Source: Daphnia carinata (lineage: Eukaryota; Arthropoda; Branchiopoda; Diplostraca; Daphniidae). From it: a stretch of 64,000 nt of DNA. Shown here one piece after another: positions 33,391-45,623 of the stretch. Both the position numbers and the translations under genes were made by a program. The notes under the pieces were generated by a model. That model did no database searches. It saw only the letters and a program-made list of their open reading frames with translations, and was not told the origin of the DNA. Position 1 is the stretch's first letter; each line of letters begins with the position of its first letter. The stretch lies in NCBI RefSeq assembly GCF_022539665.2, contig NC_081334.1, forward strand, positions 5,302,424 to 5,366,423, given 5' to 3'.

Positions 33391-36300
33391 ATGGCAGTGG
33401 AAGGAAGTAAGGTGCAAGCCTTGGTTTCAGATGTGTTGGTAAAACAATCTTTTCCAATTTGTTCTTTAAATAAATAGTAATGCTTGGGTGAATTACAGAA
33501 AGTTGATGCAATTGAAGAAGCCTTCAATGATTTCCTGGTTCAACGCAAGGATGAAGGAATCAAATACAGTGCTTTGGAAAAGGAGATCATAGCAATGATG
33601 AATGATACCCAAGGTGAATCACAAGATGCGGTTTTGCCACAACTTGTTGGTGTTATTTCTTCTGTCAGTAGTGATTCCCATTCAAAGCTCTTATTTAAAC
33701 TTCTGGAAAGTGTTGTGAATGCAAATATTGCAACTGCACGGTAAGTGCTGAAATTTTAGTTCATACTTACAGCTCTTATCCACATTGTTTTATTTTTAAT
33801 AGGAAAGTGTGTGATACTCTTCTAGCTAATGAAAAGCTTACACCATCAAATCCATTATTATGGCAAGGAAGCTTTTCAGTAATCAGAAAAATTGTTTGCC
33901 ATGTGGACTATAAAGGAGTTAGAGAAATAATGAAAACTTGTCTGGAAAAGGCCCAACTGCTGCCCAGCCGCTTCTCCACCTCAGAATTTCCCAATGTTAC
34001 AGCACTGGAACATACCTTAAAGCACATTCTTGATCGTCAAGTCTGTCTGTTACCAGCATATTTCATTGTCAATGAAATCAGGAAGATGTACCCAGATAAC
34101 AAAGACTGGCCTCACTGGAAACTGGCCGGGCTTTTATCGGAAGTAGTGGATAGCTTTCGCCCTTTAGTGCAAATGCTTTCTCCCATAGGAAGACCTTTGA
34201 TGTTTCCTGTGGTCGACCCTTCAGCTCATGGCGTCCACCATAGTTGGAAACTTGAACAGGGCACCCTGAAACTTGCCCTGAAAGGAAATCTTCCCTATGA
34301 AAAGGAGTATACCGAACCACAGACTCGCCTGATACGCTATGTTTTAGAGCAACCTTACTCTCGTGAAGTCCTTTGTGGAATGTTGGGTCTACAAAAGCAG
34401 CACAAGCAGAGGCATGCGGTATTGGAAGAACAACTTGTAGAACTTCTGGTACAAGCAATGGAACGCGCTGAAAATACCCCTGAACAAGATTCAGATGCTG
34501 CTGATGAACTGGGTGTTTCACATTGGCTCTGGCATCACCTGTCTAGCCAAATTATTTACTTTGTTCTCTTCCAGTTCGCCTCCTTTTCTCACCTGGTCAC
34601 GCTTTTGCACGAAAAATTGGCAGAACGAAAACTACGGAAGGGACGCGACCAATTGATGTGGGTCCTTCTCCAATACATATCTGGCAGCATTCAGAAGAAT
34701 CCATTGGCTGAATTTTTGCCACTCTTGCGCCTCTATGATCTCCTGTACCCAGAACGGGAACCCTTGCCCGTCCCTGACTACACCCGACCTATCTGCGTGC
34801 ATCAGATGGCTGTTGCATGTATATGGATACATATTGTGAAGAAGGCTCAAACTGAACAACAAAATGCGCAGAAAGAAATTGCTGCTGCTTCTGCGGCTGC
34901 TGCCGGTTCCGGAGGAATTGCTCCATCCCCTGCTCAACCGCCGGTGGAAAAACGGATTCACGAGCTTTCACAACACTACTTCAGAGACATTTCCCACAAG
35001 CGCTCAAAAATCATCAAGAATTCTTGCAACACAATGCACTTAATCCTCCTAGCAGCGCCCCTTCTGGGGACTACAGGGTAGCACTACTTTGCAATGCCTT
35101 CTCCACAACCTTGGACTGTTTGGCCCGTCCCATGGGTTCACTAATGGAATCTTTGCACGGTAACCTCAGCCAAAAAGGTTCTGGCAATGCAGGAGGCGGC
35201 ACCGGTGGCATGCCAAACACAGGACCTATTTCTCCAATTCCTCTGGCCTTCTTGGATGCATTGACTGTCCATGCAAAAATGTCACTGATCCATAGGTGAT
35301 TAACTTTCCTCTTTCTTAACCTTCAAAGTGCCATTAATAATCTTTTCTTTCATTGGCATATTCAGCATAGTGACGCACGTGATCAAGTGTGCTCAAACCA
35401 AAATGAATGTACCACTGGCACCAGCTCTCGTTGAGACGTATAGCCGCCTGCTGGTCTACACTGAAATCGAGTCACTGGGCATCAAGGGCTTTATTACTCA
35501 AGTAATGACGAGTGTTTCGAAATCACAAGCATGGGGCATCTTCCATACATTGGTGGAAATGTTCACTTTTCGTGTTCACCACATGCAGCCACAATATCGC
35601 ATTCAGCTGTTAACTCTGTTACACTCGTGTGCCGTGCCACAGCAACATCAGACACAGTTGACGCTTTGTGTCGAGAATGCCGCTCTAAGGCTGATTGGAT
35701 TACTTGGTGCAGCGGAAATGCAGCCATGGTAAAAACAAAAACAACACATTTTCTGTTAAAAATAGATTTATATCATAATGTAACATTTAACGCCATTTAC
35801 AGTTATTCACGTTCAGCTGCTGACATCAAGCCATTGTTTTCCAGCGATTCCGAAGAACTTAATCGGGCTCTAATTCTGACTCTCGCTCGGGTTATCAGTG
35901 TCGCTGGCTGTGAGACTCAACATAGCAGTTGGTACAAAGACCTTTTGACGCTTATCCAACAGCAGACGCCACATAGCTGGTCGAGCAACACCAGGGATTG
36001 TTTCCCGCCGCCGCTTGCCGAATTCTTCAGCCAGGCACAGAACCAACCTGCCAAAGAATCGAAGCAACAATTGAAACAGTCTATTGAAGAAGAGCATCGG
36101 AAAGTCCTAGCCATGAATCCAGACGATTGGCCAGCTCACTTTGCTCCTCAATCGAACAACCCACCATTTTTCCTATGTCTTTTGTGGAAACAACTTCTCG
36201 AAACCGAGCGTATCAACCCTGTTGCTTACAAATGCATCGACCGTATAGGCGCCCGTGGATTGGGGAGTCACTTGCGAACATTCTGCGACTTTTTGGTCTA

Positions 36301-37887
36301 CGAATTCGCCAACTCGGGTAAAGGCCAGCACGTCAACAAGTGCATAGATGTGCTAAACGAAATGGTGTGGCAGTATAACGTCGTCACTATCGAACGACTA
36401 GTCCTCTGTTTAGCATTGTGAGTATTTAGTGATTACAATTACATGAATTTGCCAAACTAATGAAAGGTTTTGATTCTAGACGACCGCTAGAAGGAAATGA
36501 AGCTCAGGTTTGCTGTTTCATCATTCAGCTCTTGCTTCTCAAGACACCACAGTTCCGTTCGCGTGTTCAAGACTTCGTGAAAGATAATTCGTCGGAGCAT
36601 TGGCGCCAAAACAATTGGCATGAAAAGCATTTAGCCTTCCAGCGAAAGTTTCCCGAACGTTTTGGACCGCCCGAGTCAGTGCTGGAGACTATAGGGCAGG
36701 GTGGATCTTACCAATCCCTTCCTACGTACTTTGGCAATGTGTGCCTCCGTTTCCTACCAGTTTTCGACATCACCATTCATCGTTTCACAGAAATTCCACC
36801 CGTCACCAAGTCACTGGAAACGATCCTGGAACACCTAGGCTGCCTGTACAAATTTCACGATCGTCCAGTAACGTACCTTTACACTACGTTACATTACTAT
36901 GAACGCAAGCTGCGTGATAGGCCGCTTCTGAAGCGAAAACTAGTTTCCTCCATCATGGGCTCTCTGAAGGATGTCCGACCTCAAGGATGGGCTTTGTCTG
37001 AGGCCTATTTAAGTTATAGCGTTCGCTCGGCCGAAGACCTAAATTGGTTGCCAGAATTAGATTACTACGTCAAGTTAGTGGGTCGTCTGGTTGATACCAC
37101 TGCCGGTCGATCACCATTCCCGTTCCCAGCTATGGATTGGCGGTTTAATGAGTTCCCTAATGCTAGCTGCCATGCTCTGTACGTTACAGCGGTTGAACTT
37201 TTGGCTCTTCCTGCTTCTCCTGCTATCGTGGCCAATGCACTAATGGATGTCGTCTTACAAGGCTATAATCTTTTGCCAGTTTCGGAAGCGACGCCAGTGG
37301 AATCGTGGGTCAATGCCGTAGGTCTCCTACTGACATACTTGCCCGAATCCTACTGGTCTGTCTTGTATGAGCGGATCGTTGAGTTGTTGAGTGGCCCGCA
37401 GCTTTCTTGCTACACCTATCCCTGTTCACCGCTTCATCTGTTTCATTTTTCGACTGTCGTCGGCCAAGGTCTAGACGCGCCATTTGTCCTATTGCTAGCT
37501 GTCGCCCACGCATTTTTCACCCATGCAAATATAGGTCAGATGGGCGGTCTTCCTCAGTTTGTCAAAGATCGTCTACATCCTCTGATTCGTACTGAGGAGC
37601 AGTACCTTTGGCTATGCCATTTGATTGGCCCCACTTTACAGAGGTTTAGTGTGGACAAGCCCAAGTGCGTTTTTGATTTGACTGTGGAATTATACGAACT
37701 CCTTGAGCAGGTAGACAAAAATGTTGCTGAAATCAGGATGATTGATCCTATCTGTGATCTTCTCTACCACATTAAGTACATGTTCACTGGCGATCAAGTT
37801 AAAACAGAAGTAGAACAGGTCATCCGGAACTTGAAACCTCCATTACGATTACGACTCAGGTTCATCAGCCACTTAAACCCACAATAA
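33391..37887 (+). CDS. MED23: Mediator complex subunit 23
   Basis: MED23 is the Mediator tail subunit (Sur-2/CRSP3) that relays signals from activators such as Elk1 to RNA polymerase II. Exons: 33391-33438, 33499-33740, 33803-35295, 35366-35728, 35803-36417, 36480-37887. Expected length is about 1390 aa (human 1368). Family blocks include WPHWKLAGLLSEVVDSFRPL, GDYRVALLCNAFSTT, APALVETYSRLLVY, ESLGIKGFI, FFLCLLWKQLLETERIN, YFGNVCLRFLPVFDI, FHDRPVTYLYTTLHYYE and DPICDLLYHIKYMFTGD. The 33803-35295 exon does not keep one frame: upstream sequence reads through about 34940, while downstream homology (HQEFLQHNALNPP) is in another frame. This points to a one-base indel at A5 near 34952 or a small missed intron. 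The other exons join in phase. Confidence 0.9.
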
Positions 37888-38874
37888 AATTGAAGCGAAA
37901 GCGATTTCAATAGAAAAAACCGAAATATTTGCCAACTTCCCAATCGCTTCATAATTTTTCGACGCTTTTGATAAAATGTATGTACAAAATGAATCGTATT
38001 AAATTAAACGATTTTTGGGTTCACCTTAGTTCTTTCTACTGTAACTGTTAATGTTGCTGTAGGATAATATAACATCTTTGGAAACTGAAAAAAAAGTTGT
38101 TACAGGCTCCTCATAAAAATAGGTGCTGGTAAAGTATATTTTCCAATAGTCTTGATAACATAATATCCATAAATGCCTATCTCACTCACCTAGTTTCGGC
38201 TCCCAGACTATTATACAACAAAAACAAAACGTTAAATTTTTGTGGTATCTTATCTCATATTTTTTGTGCCTTGTTTATTATACGATAATTGAGATACTAT
38301 GCAGTGGCTGATAAGAGTAGTACGCATGTGGGATCAAGAAGATTGGCTTATAAATTGTAAACAATGAACGACGATAAAACATTGAAAAGATGCAGTCAGC
38401 AGTAGAACGAAGACATGAATGATTGACAATGCGTACTATTGTTGACAGTATGTTTTCATGGAGGATTTCGTGTTTACCGCGCCGAAAGCTGGTTAGAATT
38501 ATTGAAAGAGGTTCCTAGTTCATTGTGAATCCGCTGCTAGAAATTTGGCAGGTCGGTTTGGTCGCGCGACTCAATTGTCAAGTGCAGAAGTTCTTGAAGC
38601 TGGGCTTGGTGTAGTTCGTTGTGTTTCATAAGCTCGTTCCGATGACAGTTTTTAATGCATCCAATTTGCCATTCAAACCCTTTATTATAAAACCTACAAG
38701 CGAATAGATCACCAACAACCCACAACATTTCATTGTGAGTAACAGATAATTTGGTTTATCTTGGTCAGTTATGGCCACGTCGCAGATAAAATCTGTTGCG
38801 CGTATGTTCTTTCAAACGTTAGTTTAAAGTGATATAATTTTACCCATTGATGTTTTTTTCTAGAAATTTTCAGA
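37888..38874. other. Intergenic region MED23 / LPCAT with a small minus-strand open frame
   Basis: After the MED23 3' end the sequence is AT-rich. A minus-strand frame at 38537-38728 encodes 63 residues (MLWVVGDLFACRFYNKGFEW, later HQAQLQELLHLTIESRDQ). It could be a small gene or a terminal exon, but no family was recognised and upstream sequence soon runs into the LPCAT promoter. Otherwise nothing was seen. Confidence 0.3.
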
Positions 38875-41800
38875 ATGAATGGTACTTCAGGCTTGAGGCA
38901 TCGGACAGCAGTCCCCATTTCAAAAAGTAACACCAAGGACTGCTTATCACCTCCCCCAGTGAACCCATTTGTGCATAACGTCGACTTGGGGCCATACGAC
39001 AAGATCAAAGTTTACATTTTGACTGTGGTATTGCTCCCTCTCAGGCTTGTTGCCGTTTTTGCCTGCCTTTTCATTGCATACTTGCTGGCGTGTATTGGCA
39101 CCATAGGTTTATCCCAAGAAGACTTGATTGACAAGCCTATGAAAGGATGGAGAAGGTAACATCTGACCACTTTTATTCTTTAACTTTCTTGTTACTTAAT
39201 GATCAGTGATGTCATGTTGCCCGACATTGAAGAAAGGTGCATTGGGAAGTGGGAAGAAGCATTAAAAGTGTAGCTTTTGTGTAAGGTTTCTGTCCAAGAT
39301 TTGGACTGTACCAATAATCTCTCATTCTCTTGAGCTTCCTTATTGGCTCATGTGCTACAGAACTACCATCCAAAATTTGTTTACTTCTTTTTGCAGAAAG
39401 CATGTTTTGGGTGCTCAAGATCATTTAGTGAGGAGACACTGTAAGAAAAATAGTTCAGGAACCAATTGTTTAATGTCTGCTGTTCAGCTCTAAAGACAAC
39501 ACTGGCTTGATTGAGGGCAGGGAATCGCATGCCATCACTCGTTCGAAAACGTCATACGATTTAATTCATAGCGTAATAATGGTTAAATAGGCAGCTTCGC
39601 ACGGTGATCTGCTGGTGGATGTGCAAGATGTTCTTCAATATGGGGTTCTACCGAGTAACAGTCAAGGGCATAAGGGCCACCGAGAGGGAAGCGCCAATCT
39701 TAGCGTTGGCACCGCACTCGAGTTTTTCGGATGCGTTCCCTGTTGTCCTGCTCACGGCGCCCAGCCTCGTTGTCAAGCAAGAAGTCCAGCACATCCCATT
39801 CTTTGCCAGTGAGTGAATACATTTTTTTCCGAAAAACAATCGTTTCTTTCATACTCACTTTCCAATTTTTACTTTAAAAAATTTTTCATTTCCAAATTTT
39901 GTTATGGTCCATGGTTTTTTTTTTTATTTCTTTCGTTAGCTTGGTTACTGCTTGGCTCCGTTATCATATCCCAGACCCAGTATACTTTCATTTCGTTTTT
40001 TTCTCTGTTATGTTCGCCATAGTTAGCACCCAAACAGAAAGACCGACTTTCTTTTCCGATAACATTCGTATCACGTAGATGTTGATGGAAAGCTCTTATT
40101 AAATACTTCTGTGTGGCGTTAGCATTTGATCTGCATGAAATTTTTTTAATTTTACAAAACGCCTTTTTTTTGTTGCATTGTAATAGCGATATCGGGATAT
40201 CTTTAAACGTCAAAAAATTGAATCGCTAGTAGCTCCAGGAGTACAAGTAATACCGATAAGCAGCTGGAGGTCATTAAACGCTGTCCTATTTATAACGATA
40301 CATGGACCCTTGCGTTGAAGTCTGTTAGATTGACCGCGCAGCCATACTTTACGAAACAAAAAAAAACGAGAGAAGAATGGCTTAGACTATCTGCCACGCC
40401 CCACCTTGGCACGCTCAGCTTTTCTGTGTTTTCGGATGACACAGAAGAAGTTCTTATTGATTTATCGACTGGAAGCCTTCATTATTTTATTTAAATATTT
40501 TTTTATGTAATCTATTTTCTTTATTAAATCTTCTGGAACCTTTGCTCAGCCGAAACAGAGATCTGCACTTTTGTCGCTTGAATTTCCATTTCGGCGTTTT
40601 TGTTAAATTAATTTTGAGGGCGGATCCAAGCAACAACCAACAGTTTTGATTGGACCTTTCAATTAGATATTTTAAATGCATTATCTTGAGCGACAATCAC
40701 GAGGCTGAACGTCGTGAATGAATCACGCACATCTTCTGAATAGCTTGCGACATAAAAAATTAATTGCTGCACAACCCTGATACGCAACAACCGCTATTGA
40801 TTGCTTGGCGCCACGGATGTTCATCTGTTATTGCAATGTTTGGCTGACTGGACATTTATTAATTTTTTCGTACATTTGTTCATGCCTAACGGGGTGGGAA
40901 AGAATAACTGGATGTGAACCTACTTTTATTTTTTGAAAATAATTCAGCTGACGGCTTAAGTGTACTGTGTACTACTGTGTGGATTGATGCGCATGCAGAT
41001 CTCTGTCGAAGCTGATCACAGCCACTTCGCGCTTATGCTTCCGATCTTGTGGTTACCGTGTGCGCGTGATTGGCCAACAGGCCACGGCCAAAGAAGCGCC
41101 AATCTTGATCTTCTCCCCGCACAGTAGTTTTCTTGACGCCTTTGTAGCCCACTGGACCGGCCTGCCCTGCCTCATCGTCCGAAGTCAAGACAGAAAGACA
41201 CCCATTTTCGGACGTAAGTAGTTGTATACACCCACAAAACAAGAGCATCGAAGATTCCTTTCTTCTGCTAACATCGCGTCAGTCTGTTTTCCCACCACAT
41301 TTCGTCGTCTAGAATTCATCGATACGGATCAATCGGTTGCACATAATTCATGTGTCTCGCATTTTCGACAAGTCTTTCGCCTTTTTTATTGTTACATTGC
41401 CGAGTAACCAGATTACCTTTCGCCCTAATTATTTAAATTTCGAGTTGCATTCTGGTTTCGGTCGTCTACGGATGCTTCAAAGTTGGATGCCCAGAGGGTT
41501 AGAAGCTTAATCGAGCCTTCTTTACATGCAAGCTTCCTATTTTCTTCTATTTGCTTTTCCCTTTCAGATCCTTTTCGTTTCTTTTGTTTGGGGGTTTCTC
41601 TTTTTCCCTTCTGCTTATTAACAACGTCCGCTTTTTCGACACCTCTGAATTCTTGTATGTGTTTATCTCATTATCCACCATCTTACATTTGCCATTTACT
41701 ATTAGAACTTATCAACTATACGCAACCAGTTTACGTTTGGAGGGAAGATCCCAATTCTCGACAAAATACCATCAAAGAGATCAAAAGGCGCACCACCTCG

Positions 41801-43082
41801 CCTGATGGTTGGCAGCAGATCCTCATATTCCCAGAGGGAACATGCTCCAACCGAACAGGATTGATCACTTTCAAACCGGGGGCCTTTTACCCTGGTGTGC
41901 CCGTCCAACCTGTCTGCATCAGATATCCTAATCGACTGGATACCGTTTCATGGACTTGGCAGGGACCCGGCGCGTAAGTTCATGATTTTCAACATTAAGG
42001 TAGAGTGCTGTGAACTGGAAATTCTATGTTTTCCTGACTGCTAGTTTGGAGCTCCTCTGGTTGACTATGACTCAATTTTACACTTATTGCGAGCTGGAAT
42101 TCCTACCCGTGTATGTTCCTACAGAGGAAGAGAAGTGCAATCCGAAACTGTTTGCAAGCAACGTCAGAGACGTCATGGCCAAGTAAGCTTTTCACTTTTC
42201 CTTTCTTGCAGGGAACACGTTTCGTGTATTGACTGTTGTTTCCGTTTCAGAGCACTGCAAGTACCAGTAACAGATTACTCATATGAAGACTGTAGACTTA
42301 TGAGTAAAGCCAAAAAATTTGGCCTACCTCCTTCAATTGGATTAATCGAAGTCCAGAACGTCCGTGAAGAATTTGGGTAAAAATTTTAAGTCTGCTTCGT
42401 CATCTTTTATGTTTGTTTCATAACAAAGGATGTGTTTTCATTACCTAGTTTGGACGCACGGGTGCTGGAAACTGACTTCTTAGAAAAATTTGCTAAATTT
42501 GCAGACCACTCAACTGGTTTGGCCGATGCCAAACAATTTGCTAAATATTTGCACCTCCCAGTGGATCACCCTAAAGCAATGGAACTCTTTGACATTAACG
42601 ATTCGGTATACCCCCTAAGACCTAGATCCCTTTCATATTCATATTCAGTTTTCCAGCTAATGTGTTACTACGAAATTCATACCTATTATTGTTCTTACTG
42701 TAAGAAGACAAAAGAAACTTTAGGCTTAAGTGCCGTTTAAATATTTCAGGATCGATCCGGGACGCTGAGTTTCAAAAAGTATGTTCGAGGTCGCTGCACG
42801 TTGAGTGGTTCTACCAAGAACTCTATTGGAACCAATGGCAGTTGGGATGTTGTCAAACGACGCCTTAAACTATCACCAGAGAATTTGGAAACTATTGACT
42901 CTTTTGTTGTAAATTTAAAATCGGATGCGAATGAAAACGGTAATGAACATCTCTATTTGAAATGCACGATTTTTATTTAACTAGTTCCTTATTCCAACAC
43001 AGACGTATTGGATCACCTCTACGCCGCAGTACCAGAATGGAGTTGGATTGTTTCAGAATTGTGCAACTCATCGTCGCCATAA
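38875..43082 (+). CDS. LPCAT: Lysophosphatidylcholine acyltransferase (LPCAT1/2 type)
   Basis: An ER membrane enzyme that transfers acyl groups from acyl-CoA to lysophospholipids (Lands cycle). Exons: 38875-39155, then 39591-39808 or 40999-41213 as alternatives, 41706-41973, 42045-42182, 42251-42376, 42449-42605, 42750-42939, 43003-43082. The joined product is 485 aa with the first alternative and 484 with the second. The N-terminus has NPFVHNVDLGPYDKIKV and a membrane segment VVLLPLRLVAVFACLFIAYL. The catalytic motif is APHSSFSD or SPHSSFLD. EGTC is in ILIFPEGTCSNRTGLITF, and LDTVSWTWQGPGA follows. The C-terminal EF-hand region is reduced to one loop, DSDRSGTLSFKK, with Lys in place of the final Glu, so calcium binding is doubtful. 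The two long introns around the alternative exons are otherwise empty. Confidence 0.92.
39591..39808 (+). CDS. LPCAT alternative catalytic exon a
   Basis: 218 nt, phase 2 in and phase 1 out, acceptor GGTTAAATAG, donor CCA/GTGAGT. It encodes RQLRTVICWWMCKMFFNMGF, YRVTVKGIRATEREAPILAL, APHSSFSDAFPVVLL and ends QHIPFFA. It supplies the HxxxxD catalytic motif. Confidence 0.8.
40999..41213 (+). CDS. LPCAT alternative catalytic exon b
   Basis: 215 nt, also phase 2 in and phase 1 out, acceptor GCGCATGCAG, donor GAC/GTAAGT. It encodes a second version of the same segment: CGYRVRVIGQQATAKEAPIL, IFSPHSSFLDAFVAHWTGLP, and ends RKTPIFG. Exons a and b align end to end with about one-third identity and each joins the same flanking exons in frame. 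Both together would shift the frame, so use must be mutually exclusive. Confidence 0.75.
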
Positions 43083-43804
43083 TTAAAGGTCCATCTCAAT
43101 AATTTATCAGCGAACGTTAACCAACTATCCTTTTCTTCCCATACGTCATCCACTAAAAAAATTATGTATTAAGAATTCCTGTTACACATACCCCTTCCGA
43201 AGGAGGTAAATTTAAGACATGTCTCTTCTCATTGCCGAGAGCAAATCTACGTCAGCAAGATGTTGAAACGATTGCTGTGTACTAGTCGTACGAAATCTTG
43301 GGTGTCGTGCTTTTTGGCTGTCTCTAAGTGTACTTAGCTGATCGTTTTCAGTATACAGCGCGCGTTTCTTCATCGATAAGTATTTCAAACAGATTGCAAT
43401 CCACAAACTTGCATTCTGTGTTGGGCTTCAGTTGCCGTCCCTTTAAAGGCAGTTTTTCAAAATATAACGATCTTATTCATTAGGATATTTGTTGCACCTT
43501 TGCTTGCTACCCTCCTGAAAATTTAAAATGGCTGATTTGTGTCGTTAAGTGCGATTTCTGCGGAACATTAAGTGGCAAGCTTTTAATTCGTAAAAAGTTT
43601 TGGTCAGAAAAACCAATTCCTCGAGCAGTGTTTCATCGTGTGGTTTTTCATTTAAGTATTTTATAAGGGTGTTCTTTGTGTGATAGGGATACTGGTATGT
43701 GTGTGAGTGTTTGACTTGAGCAATCATACGACCTACAGAACGAACAATACACAACATCAAATATAATAAAGTCTCATATTTATATTTCGCTAAATTTACA
43801 AAGG
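43083..43804. other. Convergent 3' region, LPCAT / CLP1
   Basis: LPCAT (plus) and CLP1 (minus) end here. Sequence is compatible with 3' untranslated regions, with an AATAAA-like ATATAATAAAG at about 43760 on the plus strand. No gene was seen. Confidence 0.4.
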
Positions 43805-45623
43805 TTAGTGGGAGTCCATATATTGGATGTCAGATATGAGCAGTCGGGTTCGAGGTAATGGTCGGGGCTGAGGTGACAAAACTGTGAGCATCTGCCGTTC
43901 CAGGTCGACGTTGTTCCTGTTCGAAACATTAGGAAATCTTAATCCACTATCACCCTACTTATGCTATCCCACTTACACACAAATGAATCCAGTCACATTG
44001 GTCTGTATGATATCTTCATCGCCAGATTCAGCCATACTAATTGAGATCAAATGGTGCAGCAATTGTAAACCTATAAAAAAGTTCCGTGTGATTTGATAAC
44101 GTTACACAAGCTTAATGCAACAGCCTACTTGGTTGCACCGTGACCAGTTTTGTAAGTTGATCTTCTGCTTTCATTCCTAGAGGCATTAAGGAATCTGGCA
44201 AGGCTGGAGCCCCAATTTTAAATATTTTTACATCGGAAAATCTGACTTCAAACGAATGTGGGTAAAACTGGGCTGCTGAACCATAGAAATATTCACGAAT
44301 TCTCTGATCTCGGGCCTCTATTCTAGCTTGCCGACTTCTTTCAACGACCTAAATACAGAAAAATTAAACTTTTGCGAAGTGAACAAACAGCTAGAAGACG
44401 TACCCCACCACTCTTAGGTTGGAATACAACCTTCACACTCTCCGGCAAATCACGCACCAGCTCATTGTAAAGCCTTTCTTGGTCAAGTACAATTATTAAA
44501 TCAACTTCAAATGCTTTGGCGGCATGGATCAGCATTTGGTACCCTTGTCCTTTTACCCAACCACAGGTATTGATAATTACTCCACTCACAGCATCTAAAT
44601 AAAAAACAAATACACAAATTATCACTTAAAAACGATTAAACAAAATTTAACAGGATTTTTTCTCATACTCTGTCTATTCGCTTCCATTCTTTCTGCAACT
44701 GTTTGGGCTAACTTTGTGACAAGTAGATTGTACAGCATAACATTACTTCCAGGTTCTTTGTAGCCATAGTGGTAGATCAGTGGGCAGACCTGAGAAAATC
44801 CTTCTTCAACATCTGCAGGACGCTCAATTGCCATAGCACCAATAGTACCAGGAATTGAAAGTTGGCCCTGGCCAACATCTAAATCAACATATATTGGCCT
44901 GTTTGTAGAACAATATGTTGTTTTTAATTATTTAGAAACAACGGGAAAAAAGAAAAGAAAACTCATTTGATGAAAAAAGAACTTGCTCTGTACCGTATGA
45001 AAAAGAAGTGCAAAATATTTACCTTCTACCCATTCTTACAGCATAGTTTAGCAGCAATTTACAAACAGTTGATTTTCCAACATCTGTTGGACCAACAACC
45101 ATTGCAATCGGTCCTCTTTTGGTTTCATCTAAATCAGCCTTTTTGCGAATCTGACAAAGATATGTGATTTCTTAGTATAAGGAAATTCATTTTCTTCTAT
45201 TAACAAACTTTATTGTACTTCATCTTGGGGTAATAATAGGATAAAATTTACCTGTTCCAGGCCAGCATGAGTATTAAGATAAATGATCATAGGAGTTTCT
45301 CTGGCAACATATGCTGCTTCTGTTTTTCCTCTTAATTCTAAAAGACAACCTTGCCAAGTGAATACAGCAATTTTTGAGCCACCACTGAAAGTGTACACTT
45401 TTCCCTTAACAATTTCTGTTCCAAATACTTCCGCCAATCCAGATTTCAGCTAAGAAACAAAACTGTTAACTAAAATGTTGATCCGTTTAGAATAGACATA
45501 AAACTAACGTACTTCCAGTGTGGCTTTCTCCTTGCTTTCCACTTCGAAACGAAGTTCATTATCTTGTTCTAGCTTGAATTCTTGTACCACTTCGGATTCT
45601 TTTTGTCGTTGCTCTTCCGACAT
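43805..45623 (-). CDS. CLP1: CLP1 polyribonucleotide 5'-hydroxyl kinase
   Basis: CLP1 phosphorylates RNA 5' ends and acts in pre-mRNA 3' cleavage (CFII) and tRNA splicing. Eight exons: 45513-45623, 45252-45449, 45023-45150, 44669-44898, 44404-44594, 44129-44348, 43977-44070, 43805-43916. They join to 427 aa (human 425). The N-terminal domain shows [15 protein letters not shown]. The Walker A motif is [20 protein letters not shown]. Walker B-type [19 protein letters not shown], then [20 protein letters not shown] and [15 protein letters not shown] follow. The C-terminal domain ends with [20 protein letters not shown] and YMDSH. All catalytic motifs look intact. The start [11 protein letters not shown] is the only upstream ATG in frame. 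Confidence 0.95.
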
